A stretch of DNA of 64,000 bases from positions 295,001 to 359,000 of the forward strand of contig NZ_JAOPHT010000001.1 of assembly GCF_025515305.1 (NCBI RefSeq), in the 5' to 3' direction. Positions 26,733 through 35,360 of this stretch are shown in pieces. Position 1 is the stretch's first letter. Every line of letters starts with the position of its first letter. Below the pieces are notes generated by a model, which worked only from the letters and a program-made list of their open reading frames with translations, had not been told where the DNA came from and did no database searches. Made by a program: the position numbers and the translations under genes. This stretch comes from Roseicyclus sediminis. Lineage in GTDB: Bacteria; Pseudomonadota; Alphaproteobacteria; Rhodobacterales; Rhodobacteraceae.

Positions 26733-27941
26733 TTAGCCCGCCAACCGCGCCACCGCCGCCGCCAGGACGCGCACTCCCGTCACAAGGTCGGCCTCCGCGG
26801 TATCCTCCGCGAAGTCGTGGGAAACCCCGCCGATCGACGGCACGAAGAGCATGCCCACCGGCATCAGCCCAGCGAGGTTCGACGCATCGTGCAGCGCCCC
26901 CGAGGGCATCGCCCGCCAGCGCCCGGGCGCCACCTCCTCGGCCGCCTGCGACAGCGCCTTCTGCATCCCCGCATCCATCGGCATGGGCGCCAGGTCGTGC
27001 CGCAGACGCTCGGCCTCGATCGTCGTTCCGGTCTCCGCCGCCACGTCCGAGAGAAGCCCGCGGATCGCGGCCTCCATCCGGTCGAGCCGGTCGGTCTCTA
27101 TATCCCGCCACTGCAGGCTGAACGTCGCCCGACCCGGCACCACCGACTGCGAGCCCGGATGCAGCACGATATGCCCGATGGTCCAGACCGAGCTTGGCGT
27201 CACGATGTTGGCGAAGCGGTCGGGCAGGGCCGTCGCGATCCGCGCCGCGGCCGTGAACGCATCCTTGCGATGGGCCATCGGCGTGGTGCCGGCGTGGTTC
27301 TGCTCGCCCCGCACCGTCACCTGGACCTGTCTCAAGCCCACGATGCCCGTGACCACGCCCACCGCCTCGCCCGCGGCATCCAGAACCGGCCCCTGCTCGA
27401 TATGTGCTTCGAGAAATCCGCTGAACCGCGCCGGGTCGAGGAAGTCTCCGGCCTTGTCCACGACGGAGCCTCGCGCCTCGGCGAAGCGCGTGCCGTCCGT
27501 CGCGGTCAGCGTATCGGCATCCGCAAGCGAGAGCTTGCCCGACCAGACCGAGGACCCGGTAAGCGCCCCGAACCGCCCCTCCTCGTCCTGGAAACTGACG
27601 ACCGAGATCGGCGGCCCGCCCGCCTCCCGCGCCGCGCGCGCCACCGCCAGCGCGGCGATCACGCCATAGGCTCCGTCAAGCCACCCGCCCTCGGGCTGGG
27701 TATCGGAATGCGATCCCATCAGAAGGCTCGGTCCCTCCCCCGGCGCGAGCCCGAAGAGGTTGCCGACCGGGTCCATCCAGGGCGTGAGCCCGGCCTCCGT
27801 GAACCGCGCGGCCAGCCAGTCCCGCGCGGCCAGGTCGGCCTCCGAGAAGGCCCGGCGGCGCACGCCCTTGCTCGCGTCATCGCCGCCGAAACGGCGCAGC
27901 GCATGGAGATCGGCAAGGAACCGGTCAGGATCGATGGTCAT
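26733..27941 (-). CDS. M20 amidohydrolase (N-carbamoyl amino acid hydrolase / allantoate amidohydrolase family)
   Basis: 402 residues from the ATG at 27941 ([12 protein letters not shown]), preceded by AGGAAGGCGTGCCC. The two-metal site is visible: [21 protein letters not shown] (read as metal His and Asp), [10 protein letters not shown] (catalytic Glu pair), [13 protein letters not shown] and the C-terminal [26 protein letters not shown] is the dimer-domain signature of this family. Members cleave N-carbamoyl, ureido or allantoate groups in hydantoin or purine breakdown. The substrate cannot be fixed from sequence, and no pathway partner lies beside it. Confidence 0.88.
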   Translation of the reverse strand: MTIDPDRFLADLHALRRFGGDDASKGVRRRAFSEADLAARDWLAARFTEAGLTPWMDPVGNLFGLAPGEGPSLLMGSHSDTQPEGGWLDGAYGVIAALAVARAAREAGGPPISVVSFQDEEGRFGALTGSSVWSGKLSLADADTLTATDGTRFAEARGSVVDKAGDFLDPARFSGFLEAHIEQGPVLDAAGEAVGVVTGIVGLRQVQVTVRGEQNHAGTTPMAHRKDAFTAAARIATALPDRFANIVTPSSVWTIGHIVLHPGSQSVVPGRATFSLQWRDIETDRLDRMEAAIRGLLSDVAAETGTTIEAERLRHDLAPMPMDAGMQKALSQAAEEVAPGRWRAMPSGALHDASNLAGLMPVGMLFVPSIGGVSHDFAEDTAEADLVTGVRVLAAAVARLAG

Positions 27942-28047
27942 GGGCACGCCTTCCTCTGCAGTCGGGAAGGTGATCGCAGACCCCGCGCGCCCCGTCCAGA
28001 CCACGGCACGTTGCGGCGCTGCCCCTCCTCGTGTCAGTCTCCGGCGC

Positions 28048-28212
28048 ATGGATGTCACCGCGCTCGTCTTCTACGCCATCGTTTGCGGGCTTCTGTCGCT
28101 GGCCGCCCCTGCCTCCGGCAGGCCGCTGTCCCGCATCGCCATCGGCGCCGCCGTAGGCATCGCCGCGGCCGCCCTTCTGCCGGCCCTCCGAACCACGTTC
28201 GGCCTGCCCTGA
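28048..28212 (+). CDS. 54-residue membrane protein, hypothetical
   Basis: [20 protein letters not shown] followed by [18 protein letters not shown] gives two hydrophobic segments. The ribosome site is poor. It lies 60 bases before the histidine phosphatase on the same strand. I recognise no family, and it could be a chance ORF. Confidence 0.4.
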   Translation: MDVTALVFYAIVCGLLSLAAPASGRPLSRIAIGAAVGIAAAALLPALRTTFGLP

Positions 28213-28272
28213 GCGGCTTGCACTTCGGGTCCCGATCCGACAAGACCGCGGGGCAACCGGAAGGACAGGACC

Positions 28273-28926
28273 TTGGGCGAGCTCGTTCTCATCCGCCACG
28301 GACAGGCGAATTCAGGCGCCAGCGACGAGGCAGGCTACGACCGTCTCTCGGACCTGGGCCGGCAGCAGGCGCGCTGGCTCGGCGACTGGCTGCGCGGACA
28401 CGAGGCGCCCTTCGACCGCGTCCTCATGGGCAGCCTCCGCCGCCACCGCGAAACCGCCGAGGAAATGGGCGACATGGGCGCCGAGGTCGAGGTCGACGCC
28501 CGGCTGAACGAGCTCGACTACTTCAACCTGTCGGCGGCCCACGCCGCGCGCAATGGCGCGACCGAAGTCCATACGCCGCAGGATTTCGTCCACCACATCC
28601 GCGACGTGATGGAGGCCTGGGCCCGCGCCGAGATCCAGGGCGACGAAAGCTACGTCAGCTTCGAGACCCGGGTCGCCGAGATGCTGACCATCGCCGCCCG
28701 GCCCGGACGACGCGTGCTCTGCGTGACCTCCGGCGGGGTCATCGGGATGATGGTGCGCCACCTGCTCGATCTCGACCCGGGGCGCATGGCCCACCTGCTG
28801 GTCCCGATCCGCAACGCGTCGATCCATCGCGTCGCGGTCCTTCCGCAGGGCAGCATCCTCGCGGGCTTCAACGCCACCCCGCATCTCGACACGCCCGACC
28901 GGCTTCACGCCCGGACGGAATACTGA
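28273..28926 (+). CDS. histidine phosphatase (phosphoglycerate mutase superfamily)
   Basis: 217 residues from a TTG start at 28273, supported by GGAAGGACAGGACC upstream; an ATG start would lose the catalytic motif. Seen: LVLIRHGQANSG (phospho-acceptor His9), the second Arg in GSLRRHRETAEE, and the late His in VMVRHL-type context (VCVTSGGVIGMMVRHLL). It belongs to the broad-specificity phosphatase branch; substrate unknown. The saccharopine dehydrogenase gene follows after 12 bases, so they are likely cotranscribed. Confidence 0.87.
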   Translation: MGELVLIRHGQANSGASDEAGYDRLSDLGRQQARWLGDWLRGHEAPFDRVLMGSLRRHRETAEEMGDMGAEVEVDARLNELDYFNLSAAHAARNGATEVHTPQDFVHHIRDVMEAWARAEIQGDESYVSFETRVAEMLTIAARPGRRVLCVTSGGVIGMMVRHLLDLDPGRMAHLLVPIRNASIHRVAVLPQGSILAGFNATPHLDTPDRLHARTEY

Positions 28927-28938
28927 AAGGCGCGATCC

Positions 28939-29991
28939 ATGACGCATCTCTGGGTCCGGGCGGAAGAACGTGACAACGAGGCGCGCGTCGGCCTCACGCC
29001 CGAGGGCGCGGCCCGCCTGATCGCGGCGGGACTGACCCTCACCGTCGAGGACAGCGCCGCACGCGCCATCCCGATCGAGGGCTACCGCGAGGCCGGCGCC
29101 ACCATCGCCCCACCCGGCAGCTGGCGCGAGGCCCCGCCGGAGGTCATCGTCTTCGGGCTCAAGGAACTGACCGAAGACGACACGCCGCTGGTCCATCGCC
29201 ACATCATGTTCGGCCATGCCTACAAGGGCCAGCCCGCGGGACAACGGCTCCTCCGGCGCTTCCGCGCGGGCGGCGGCGCGCTCTACGACCTCGAATACCT
29301 CACCGACGAGGCCGGCCGCCGCCTCGCGGCCTTCGGCTACTGGGCTGGTTACGCGGGCGCCGCCGTTTCCCTCATGGCCCGCATCGCCCGGGCCGAGGGC
29401 GGGACCTGCGGCCCCGTTTCCACCTGGCCCGACGCGGAGGCGCCCCGCGACATCGTCGCCGCGGCCCTCGACCGGCAGGGCCATCGTCCGCATGTCCTGA
29501 TCATCGGCGCGAAAGGACGCGTCGGAACCGGTGCCGGCGACTTCTGCGAGGCCGTCGGGCTGGAGGTCACGCGCTGGGACATGGCCGAGACTGCCCATGG
29601 CGGCCCTTTCCCGGAAGTGCTGGAGCACGAGGTGTTCCTCAACTGCATCCTCGCGACGCCGGGCGTGCCCGTATTCGTCCCGGAGACCGCCAAGACGGCG
29701 CCCCGCGCCCTCACCGTCATCGGCGACATCGCCTGCGACCCGACCTCCGATTTCTCCCCGGTCAAGGTCTACGACGCCGTCACCGACTGGGCCCGACCCG
29801 TCCAGCGCGTCCATGCCGACCCGCCCCTCGACGTCATGGCCATCGACAACCTGCCGGCACTCCTGCCGCGCGAAAGCTCCGAGGACTTCGCGGCACAACT
29901 CCTTCCGGTGCTTCTCGACCTTGATCGCATCGACGCGGGCGCCTGGGCCCGCGCGAAGGACCTCTTCCAGCGCCACACCGCAACCCTCTAG
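28939..29991 (+). CDS. saccharopine dehydrogenase, NAD+/L-lysine-forming type
   Basis: 350 residues, the length of the single-domain LYS1-type enzyme. It has the alanine-dehydrogenase-like N-terminal domain (VRAEERDNEARVGLTPEGA), AFGYWAGYAGAAVSL and the Rossmann core VLIIGAKGRVGTGAGDFCEA. LYS1-type enzymes interconvert saccharopine with lysine plus 2-oxoglutarate. The glutamate-forming partner reductase, often adjacent in related bacteria, is not beside it: the next gene is DUF3775 on the other strand. Confidence 0.86.
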   Translation: MTHLWVRAEERDNEARVGLTPEGAARLIAAGLTLTVEDSAARAIPIEGYREAGATIAPPGSWREAPPEVIVFGLKELTEDDTPLVHRHIMFGHAYKGQPAGQRLLRRFRAGGGALYDLEYLTDEAGRRLAAFGYWAGYAGAAVSLMARIARAEGGTCGPVSTWPDAEAPRDIVAAALDRQGHRPHVLIIGAKGRVGTGAGDFCEAVGLEVTRWDMAETAHGGPFPEVLEHEVFLNCILATPGVPVFVPETAKTAPRALTVIGDIACDPTSDFSPVKVYDAVTDWARPVQRVHADPPLDVMAIDNLPALLPRESSEDFAAQLLPVLLDLDRIDAGAWARAKDLFQRHTATL

Positions 29992-30005
29992 GCGCGGCGC
30001 GTCCC

Positions 30006-30062
30006 TTCATCCTGGCGGAAAACTCCGGGGCAGGCCTGGCACGGGCCGGGGGCGGAGCCCCC
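30006..30062 (+). repeat. intergenic double-hairpin repeat, copy B
   Basis: It starts 15 bases after the saccharopine dehydrogenase stop. The 25-base lead (30006-30030) differs from copy A at one position. Hairpin 1 is short (30033-30036 / 30044-30047). Hairpin 2 is GGGGGC/GCCCCC (30048-30053 / 30057-30062, loop GGA). The sequence between the hairpins has changed while pairing is kept. The remaining bases to 30106 show nothing further. Confidence 0.75.
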
Positions 30063-30106
30063 TCGAGAAAGGGAATGCGCGCAAGCGCGCCGCAGGATCC
30101 CGACCC

Positions 30107-30421
30107 CTAGAGGAGGTCCTCCTCCTCATCGGAGAGATCCAGACCCATGGCCTCGGCACCCGCCTCGAGATGATCGGCGAAATGCGGGCTGCCGAGGAGG
30201 TAGTCGGCCGTCGGCGTGGTCGCCTCCGCCCGCGCCGTCGAGACCGCTTCGTCCCAGTCCTCCGCCTCGAAGGACCCGCGCCCGACCCAGAACAGCGCGA
30301 CCAGCTCGGCCTGCTCATCCTCGTTGAGCCGGTCCACGAAGGCCCGCAATTCTCCCTCGGCGCGCTCCAACTCGTGCCCCATCAGCACGATCTGCGCCAC
30401 TTCGCGAGCGGAAATTTCCAT
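30107..30421 (-). CDS. DUF3775-like small acidic protein
   Basis: 104 residues from the second of two adjacent ATGs (30421; the first, 30424, has only 3-base spacing from GGGAGG). An N-terminal helical region (MEISAREVAQIVLMGHELE) is followed by ELVALFWVGRGSFEAEDWDEA and ATTPTADYLLGSPHFADHL, which matches DUF3775 as I recall it. The C-terminus is very acidic (LDLSDEEEDLL). The function is unknown. It is the 3' neighbour of the SDR operon but separated by 83 bases. Confidence 0.75.
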   Translation of the reverse strand: MEISAREVAQIVLMGHELERAEGELRAFVDRLNEDEQAELVALFWVGRGSFEAEDWDEAVSTARAEATTPTADYLLGSPHFADHLEAGAEAMGLDLSDEEEDLL

Positions 30422-30504
30422 CATGTACCTCCCTGTGGGTCGCCCTGCCGGCCCTCTCGGCAGATGACGCGCCCCTTCCATCAGCGTCATTGATCGACGT
30501 CAAT

Positions 30505-31242
30505 CTATCTGCGGAAGAAGATCCATTCATAGACCGATGTCGGAAGGAACCGCGAAAGACGGAACAGCAGGCCGAACCCGAAGGGAAACGCCTTGTGGAA
30601 CCGGTCGGTGTTCATCTGGTCGAACACCTCCTGCGCGGCCTTTGCGGGGGACATGATGAACGGCTTGGCGTAGGGATTGTCGTCCTGCATCCGGGTCTGG
30701 ATGTAGCCGGGGTTCGCCAGCTGGACGAGGACGTTCGTCCCCTTCAGGTCGCCGTGCATCGATTCGGCGAGCGCCATGAGCCCGGCCTTGGACGCCGAAT
30801 ACCCGATGGAGCCGGGAAGCCCGCGATAGGCGGACAGCGACCCGATGAGCATGATGTGCCCCGCATCGCGCGTCACCATGGGGCCGATGACCTGCCCGAT
30901 CACGCGCGCCGCCCCGGTGAGGTTCACGTCGAACATCTGCTCGACCCGCTCGGCGTCCCAGTCCTGCGTCTTGACGAGGGTCGCGAGCCCCGCAAGAAAG
31001 ACCATCCCGTCGATCTCGCCCACGTCCCGCGCGGCGGCGATGACGCTGTCGCGGTCGGCGATGTCCATGGGCACGCAGGTGGCGCGGCCGGGCAATTCGG
31101 CGACCAGGTCCTTCAGACGATCCTCCGACCGCGCGGAGACGACAAGCTCGACGCCGGCGCGGCTCATCTGAAGGGCCAGGGCACGGCCCAGCCCCTCGGA
31201 GGCGCCGACAAGCCAATAGCGTTTTCCGCTCCAGTCGCGCAT
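30505..31242 (-). CDS. short-chain dehydrogenase/reductase
   Basis: 245 residues. The NAD(P)-binding motif is VGASEGLGRALA (a TGxxxGxG variant), then the Asn in NLTGAARVIG and a catalytic triad Ser (IGSLSAYRGL) - Tyr-Lys (YSASKAG, Y at ~151). A C-terminal hydrophobic/aromatic stretch (GFGLLFRLSRFLP) may contact membrane. It is the last gene of the operon driven from the sigma-E-like promoter at 34615-34644, together with MFS, DUF1365 and flavin oxidoreductase genes. Confidence 0.88.
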   Translation of the reverse strand: MRDWSGKRYWLVGASEGLGRALALQMSRAGVELVVSARSEDRLKDLVAELPGRATCVPMDIADRDSVIAAARDVGEIDGMVFLAGLATLVKTQDWDAERVEQMFDVNLTGAARVIGQVIGPMVTRDAGHIMLIGSLSAYRGLPGSIGYSASKAGLMALAESMHGDLKGTNVLVQLANPGYIQTRMQDDNPYAKPFIMSPAKAAQEVFDQMNTDRFHKAFPFGFGLLFRLSRFLPTSVYEWIFFRR

Positions 31243-31259
31243 CGGTTTGGGTCCTTCCG

Positions 31260-32519
31260 TCAGGCTGAGGCCGGCGCCGGGGCCGGAAGCGGCGTCACCG
31301 CCAGAAGCGCCATGGCGCCCAGTTTCAGGATACAGGGCACGAGCGCGTAGAGGTAGGTCAACAATTCAAGTGCGCCAGCCGGGTTCGCGGCGCCCTCGGC
31401 CGCCGAGAAACCGGCGGCGTCGAGCGCGGGCAAGAGCACGACCGCCGCGAGCGCGAGCGATGCCTTCTGCACGAAGGCCCAGAGGCCGAAGGCGGCAGCC
31501 GCATCGGGCGCGACCTTGCTCATCCGGCGCGCGAACAGCGCCGGCAGGATCGCGAAATCGGCGCCGAGCGCCGCACCGGAGGCAAGACAGACGAAGGCGA
31601 ATGCCCCGACCTGGCCCGGTTCCAAAACCAGCACGACCGAGAAGGCGGCGATCGCCAGCGCCATGGCCGACAGCAGCATCGCGCGTTCGCCGAACCGAAC
31701 CGCGAGGCGGGACCATACCGGCGCGGCCCCCGCCGCGGCGAGGAAGAACAGGACAAGAAGCGGCCCCTCCCATCCCGGCGCGTCCAGCACGCTTTCGACG
31801 TAGAAGAGAAACAGCGTGGAGGACACCGCCACCGGCGCCGCGTTCATAAGCGCGATCAGCAGGAGCCGCCGCGCCACCGGGTCCGAGAGGACCTGGCGGA
31901 AACCGGACGGCGCCAGCGTCCCGCCCCGGCCCCACTGCCCCCGCATCAGGAGCGCGGCGACAAGACAAAGGGCGGCGAACCCGGCCGCGAACCACGCATA
32001 AGGCGCGCCCGTGTCGACCAGCACCGTCGGCACGACCGCCGCGACGCATACGCCCAGAAGCGCGCCGGTCTCGCGCCATCCGGCGAGTTTCAGGTGCCCG
32101 GCCCCGCCGATACGCCCCGCAGCCTGCACGCCTTCGGCATACATCGATATCGTCAGGAACGAGAACGCTGAGAAAAGCCCGGTCATGGTGATCGCGAACC
32201 ACAGAAGCGGCGCGACCGGCGGCGTCACGGCGAATAGCCCAAGCATCGAGCCGGCCAGAAGAACCACACCGATCCCGACCGCGATCCCCCGCTTCGCGCG
32301 CAGCCGCGCCGACAGCCAGCCGAGCGCGGGGTCCTGCACCACGTCGATCAGGCGGAGCGCGAAGAGCACCCCCGCCAGCGCCGTGAGACTCACTCCGAAA
32401 TCGGTCGCGTAGTGGGCGGGCGCGTGGATGTAGATGGGCAGGCCCGCCGCCGACAGCATGGCGGCGAAGACGGCGTAGCCCGGCAGGCTCACCGCCCTGT
32501 CGGGGCCGGTTGCTCCCAT
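31260..32519 (-). CDS. MFS transporter, sugar-cation-symporter-like (MFS_2)
   Basis: 419 residues from the ATG at 32519, 1 base after the DUF1365 stop. About 12 hydrophobic segments. FALRLIDVVQDPALGWLSARLRAK (read as two blocks) is the GPH/MFS_2 loop 2-3 motif with Asp residues, and ISMYAEGVQ and KLAGWRETGALLG are also typical. The substrate is unknown; position in the sigma-E-linked operon suggests lipid or cell-envelope work. A longer start at 32558 would overlap DUF1365. Confidence 0.86.
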   Translation of the reverse strand: MGATGPDRAVSLPGYAVFAAMLSAAGLPIYIHAPAHYATDFGVSLTALAGVLFALRLIDVVQDPALGWLSARLRAKRGIAVGIGVVLLAGSMLGLFAVTPPVAPLLWFAITMTGLFSAFSFLTISMYAEGVQAAGRIGGAGHLKLAGWRETGALLGVCVAAVVPTVLVDTGAPYAWFAAGFAALCLVAALLMRGQWGRGGTLAPSGFRQVLSDPVARRLLLIALMNAAPVAVSSTLFLFYVESVLDAPGWEGPLLVLFFLAAAGAAPVWSRLAVRFGERAMLLSAMALAIAAFSVVLVLEPGQVGAFAFVCLASGAALGADFAILPALFARRMSKVAPDAAAAFGLWAFVQKASLALAAVVLLPALDAAGFSAAEGAANPAGALELLTYLYALVPCILKLGAMALLAVTPLPAPAPASA

Positions 32520-32520
32520 G

Positions 32521-33285
32521 TCAGGAGACCTCGTGTCCGGGCGGCTCGGGACGGACACGGTAGGGCGCGCCCTTCCACCAGAGCTTGAGCGCCTGCCAGT
32601 GGATGAGCGCGAAGACCCGCCGCGCGCCGAACGGACGGCGCAGCGCGGCGCGCAGGATGCCGGGCGCCGTCAGGGGCCGCCGCTTGCCGGTCAGCGTGGC
32701 GAACAGCCCTTCGTTGCCGGTCGAATAGTCGATCCAGACGCCCACCCGGTCGTCTCGGATGTCGAAGCGGAAGGTATAGCCGCCCTCGATCGGCTGAAAC
32801 GGCGAGACATGGAAGATCTTCGCGGCCGTCAGCGTGTCCTCCCGGGTGATCGGGCGTTGATCCTCGTGCGCGCAGAGATAGGAATGCCGGTCGCCGAAGG
32901 TGTTCGAAACCTCCGCGATCACGGCGCGGAGTGCGCCCTCTCCGTCATGGGCGAGCCAGAAGCTGACCGGGTTGAAGACATGTCCCATGGTCCGGGGCTG
33001 CGCCAGAAGAAACAGCGTCCCGTCCGTCGCCTCGGACAGCCCATGGGCCGCGAGCACGTCCCGCGCCCAGGGCGCGCCGCGACCCTCCTTCGGCGTGCCG
33101 CCATGGTCACTGTCCCAGAGCGACAGGAAACCGCGGCGGTTCCGCCCGAAGCCGAAAGGGGCCTTTGGGCGATCCGCCTCGGCATCGACCATCACGTAGT
33201 CGATGCCGTACTTGAAGGCATTCTCCACCGCGCCACGGCGGCCGTGGAACGTCTCGCCGGCGATATGATCGACGCGGGCGTTCAT
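32521..33285 (-). CDS. DUF1365 family protein
   Basis: 254 residues. Hallmarks are FKYGIDYVMVDAEAD (HxRxxPxxHxF-like region replaced by HGRRGAVENAF), FLLAQPRTMGHVFNPVSFWLAH (split here), VAEVSNTFGDRH-type block (AVIAEVSNTFGDRHSYL) and the PFQPIEGGYTF segment. The family is regularly found with flavin amine oxidases and fatty-acid methyltransferases in lipid-modification operons; the reaction is unassigned. Its start overlaps the upstream oxidoreductase stop (ATGA). Confidence 0.87.
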   Translation of the reverse strand: MNARVDHIAGETFHGRRGAVENAFKYGIDYVMVDAEADRPKAPFGFGRNRRGFLSLWDSDHGGTPKEGRGAPWARDVLAAHGLSEATDGTLFLLAQPRTMGHVFNPVSFWLAHDGEGALRAVIAEVSNTFGDRHSYLCAHEDQRPITREDTLTAAKIFHVSPFQPIEGGYTFRFDIRDDRVGVWIDYSTGNEGLFATLTGKRRPLTAPGILRAALRRPFGARRVFALIHWQALKLWWKGAPYRVRPEPPGHEVS

Positions 33286-34577
33286 GCGGCGAGCGCGGCC
33301 TCCGCGTCGCGCGCTGCGATGGCCTCGACCACGTCGATCGCGCTGGCGTAGCCGTCCTCGTGGAAGCCGTTCTTCATCCAGGCCCCGCAGAACCATGTCG
33401 CGTTGTCGCCGTTCATCTCCCTGATCGTACCCTGCGCGGCCAGCGCCGCAAGGTCGTAGACGGGATGACGGAACGTCGTCTCGTCATGGATCAGCCGCTC
33501 GTCGATCGTCGCTCGAGAGTTCAGCGTGACGAATAGCGGATCGTTGAGCGGAATCGGCTGCAGCGAGTTCATCCAGTAGGTGAGGTCGATGGGTCCGCCC
33601 TCGTGGCCCTTGCGCTCGGTGTAGTTCCAGCTCGACCAGCAGACGCGGCGCTTGGGCATGACGGAGGCGTCGGAATGCAGGACCGCCGCGTTCGGCTGAT
33701 ACCGCACGGCGCCCAGCGCCGCGGTTTCGGCCGGGGTCGGGTCGGCCAGAAGGCGCAGGCTGTCGTCGGAATGGGTGGCGAAGACGACCTCGTCGAAGGG
33801 CTCGGGATGACCGCCGCGGATCACCTCGATCCCGCCGGGGGTGCGGCGGACGGCATCGACCGGCGCGGCCAGGCGGATGTCGACGCCGCGACGGCGCATC
33901 GCCATCTCCAGCCGCGTGACGTATTCCACCGATCCGCCCTGCACCGTCCACCACTGGTGCTGACCGGTGGCCTGCATGAGATTGTGGTTGCGGAAGAACC
34001 GGACCAGCGCCTGCGCCGGGAAGTCCATGATCTCCTCTTTCGGGGTGGACCAGATCGCCCCGGAGATCGGCGTGAGATAGTAGTCGCGGAACCACGCGCC
34101 CATGCCCATCTCGTCCATGAACTGGCCGAGCGTGATGGTCGAATCGGTCGCAAGGCTTTCGGCGCCGGCGTTGAAGCGCATCAGGTCGCGCACCATCCGC
34201 AGGAAACCGGGACGCGCCAGGTTGCCCTTCTGCGCGAACAGCGCGCCGAGGCTCTTCAGCCCGTACTCGATGCGGCCGCCGTCGATGGACGCGGCAAAGC
34301 TCATGTCCGATTTCGCCACTGGCACGTCGAGATCGGCGAAGAGTTTCGTGAGGTGCGGATAGTTCACGTAGTTGAAGACGATGAAGCCGGTATCGACCGG
34401 CTGGTCGCCGTTCTTGCCCGCGATGACGGTGCGGGCATGACCGCCCAGGCGCGGTTCGGCCTCGAACAATGTGACGGCGTGGGATTGTGCCAGGTGATAC
34501 GCGGCCCCCATTCCCGAAATTCCTGCGCCGATGATGGCGATGCGGCGCGGCGCGGCGGCCGAAGTCTCGAATGGCAC
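33282..34577 (-). CDS. FAD-dependent amine oxidase-like oxidoreductase
   Basis: 431 residues. The Rossmann FAD motif is IAIIGAGISGMGAAYHLA followed by LFEAEPRLGGHARTV. PVDTGFIVFNYVNYPHL, MDFPAQALVRFFRNH, WTVQGGSVEYVTRL and TWFCGAWMKNGFHEDG (FAD C-terminal contact) match the flavin oxidases that accompany DUF1365 proteins in lipid modification. It is the first gene of the divergent sigma-E-linked operon; its homologue in Rhodobacter sphaeroides belongs, as I recall, to the RpoE regulon. There is no signal peptide. Confidence 0.88.
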   Translation of the reverse strand: MPFETSAAAPRRIAIIGAGISGMGAAYHLAQSHAVTLFEAEPRLGGHARTVIAGKNGDQPVDTGFIVFNYVNYPHLTKLFADLDVPVAKSDMSFAASIDGGRIEYGLKSLGALFAQKGNLARPGFLRMVRDLMRFNAGAESLATDSTITLGQFMDEMGMGAWFRDYYLTPISGAIWSTPKEEIMDFPAQALVRFFRNHNLMQATGQHQWWTVQGGSVEYVTRLEMAMRRRGVDIRLAAPVDAVRRTPGGIEVIRGGHPEPFDEVVFATHSDDSLRLLADPTPAETAALGAVRYQPNAAVLHSDASVMPKRRVCWSSWNYTERKGHEGGPIDLTYWMNSLQPIPLNDPLFVTLNSRATIDERLIHDETTFRHPVYDLAALAAQGTIREMNGDNATWFCGAWMKNGFHEDGYASAIDVVEAIAARDAEAALAA

Positions 34578-34614
34578 GTGGTTGTCCCCGATTTGCTAGA
34601 GAAGTCGATTGGCA

Positions 34615-34644
34615 GTGTTACGGGTCGCAACCCGCACCAGATCA
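34615..34644 (-). promoter_or_regulatory. sigma-E (RpoE) type promoter for the amine oxidase operon
   Basis: On the minus strand TGATCT (34644-34639), 18 bases, then TAACAC (34620-34615). It resembles the R. sphaeroides RpoE promoter shape TGATCC - about 18 - TAA. It lies 38 bases upstream of the operon's first start codon. Confidence 0.6.
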
Positions 34645-34657
34645 AAGAAAATTATTT

Positions 34658-34687
34658 TGATCCGGGCTACCGAAATCTGCGTACAGG
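34658..34687 (+). promoter_or_regulatory. sigma-E type promoter for rpoE-chrR (autoregulation)
   Basis: TGATCC (34658-34663) is the exact RpoE -35 hexamer. An 18-base gap leads to TACAGG (34682-34687), a weaker -10. Autoactivation of rpoE-chrR is established in R. sphaeroides. A transcript start near 34695 would give a leader of about 100 bases before the chosen GTG. Confidence 0.6.
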
Positions 34688-34793
34688 CAATATGTTGATG
34701 TCCAACGACCATGCTGAACACGTTCGGTCCGATGCGAGTTCCTCGCCGCTCGACGCGGTGCTGGCGCGCCGGCCCCAGAGGCGTGACGGACCT

Positions 34794-35342
34794 GTGACAC
34801 CAACAGAAAAGACCGAACTTGAATGGGTTGCCTGCGTAACGGCGATCGCGAAAGACGAGGACCAGGCAGCCTTTGCCCGGCTCTTCCGTCATTTTGCACC
34901 ACGCGTTAAGGCGTTTCTCATCAAGTCCGGGGCCGACGAAAGCCTCGCGGAAGAGTGCATGCAGGACGTGATGGCCACGCTCTGGCAGAAGGCACATCTC
35001 TACGACGCCTCGCGCGCCTCCGTGGCAACGTGGATCTTCACGATCGCACGGAACCGCAAGATCGACCTCCTGCGCCGCTACGCCCGTCCCGAGCCCGAGG
35101 AACTTCCCTGGGGTCCCGAGCGGGAACCGGACCAGGCCGACGTCATGGCCCTGCAAGAGGATTCAGAACGTCTGGCGGCTGCGATCCGCCAGCTCCCCGA
35201 AAAACAGCGCAACCTCATAGAGCGCGCCTATTTCGGCGATCTAACGCACAGCGAAATCGCCGCCGAGACCGGATTGCCCCTTGGCACGATCAAGTCTCGC
35301 ATTAGGTTGGCTCTGGAAAGGTTGCGCCGCGCAATGAGTTGA
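34794..35342 (+). CDS. rpoE: ECF sigma factor, RpoE/ChrR-type (singlet oxygen response)
   Basis: 182 residues from the GTG at 34794, chosen because it gives the length (181) and N-terminal register of R. sphaeroides RpoE; ATGs at 34692 and 34698 would add ~32-34 unmatched residues and sit almost on the transcript start. Sigma region 2: AFARLFRHFAPRVKAFL and WIFTIARNRKIDLLRRY. Region 4: IRQLPEKQRNLIERAYFGDL and HSEIAAETGLPLGTIKSRIR. It directs transcription of the singlet-oxygen stress regulon. Followed 18 bases later by chrR, its anti-sigma factor. Confidence 0.93.
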   Translation: MTPTEKTELEWVACVTAIAKDEDQAAFARLFRHFAPRVKAFLIKSGADESLAEECMQDVMATLWQKAHLYDASRASVATWIFTIARNRKIDLLRRYARPEPEELPWGPEREPDQADVMALQEDSERLAAAIRQLPEKQRNLIERAYFGDLTHSEIAAETGLPLGTIKSRIRLALERLRRAMS

Positions 35343-35360
35343 CGTGACGCGAGAGACGCA

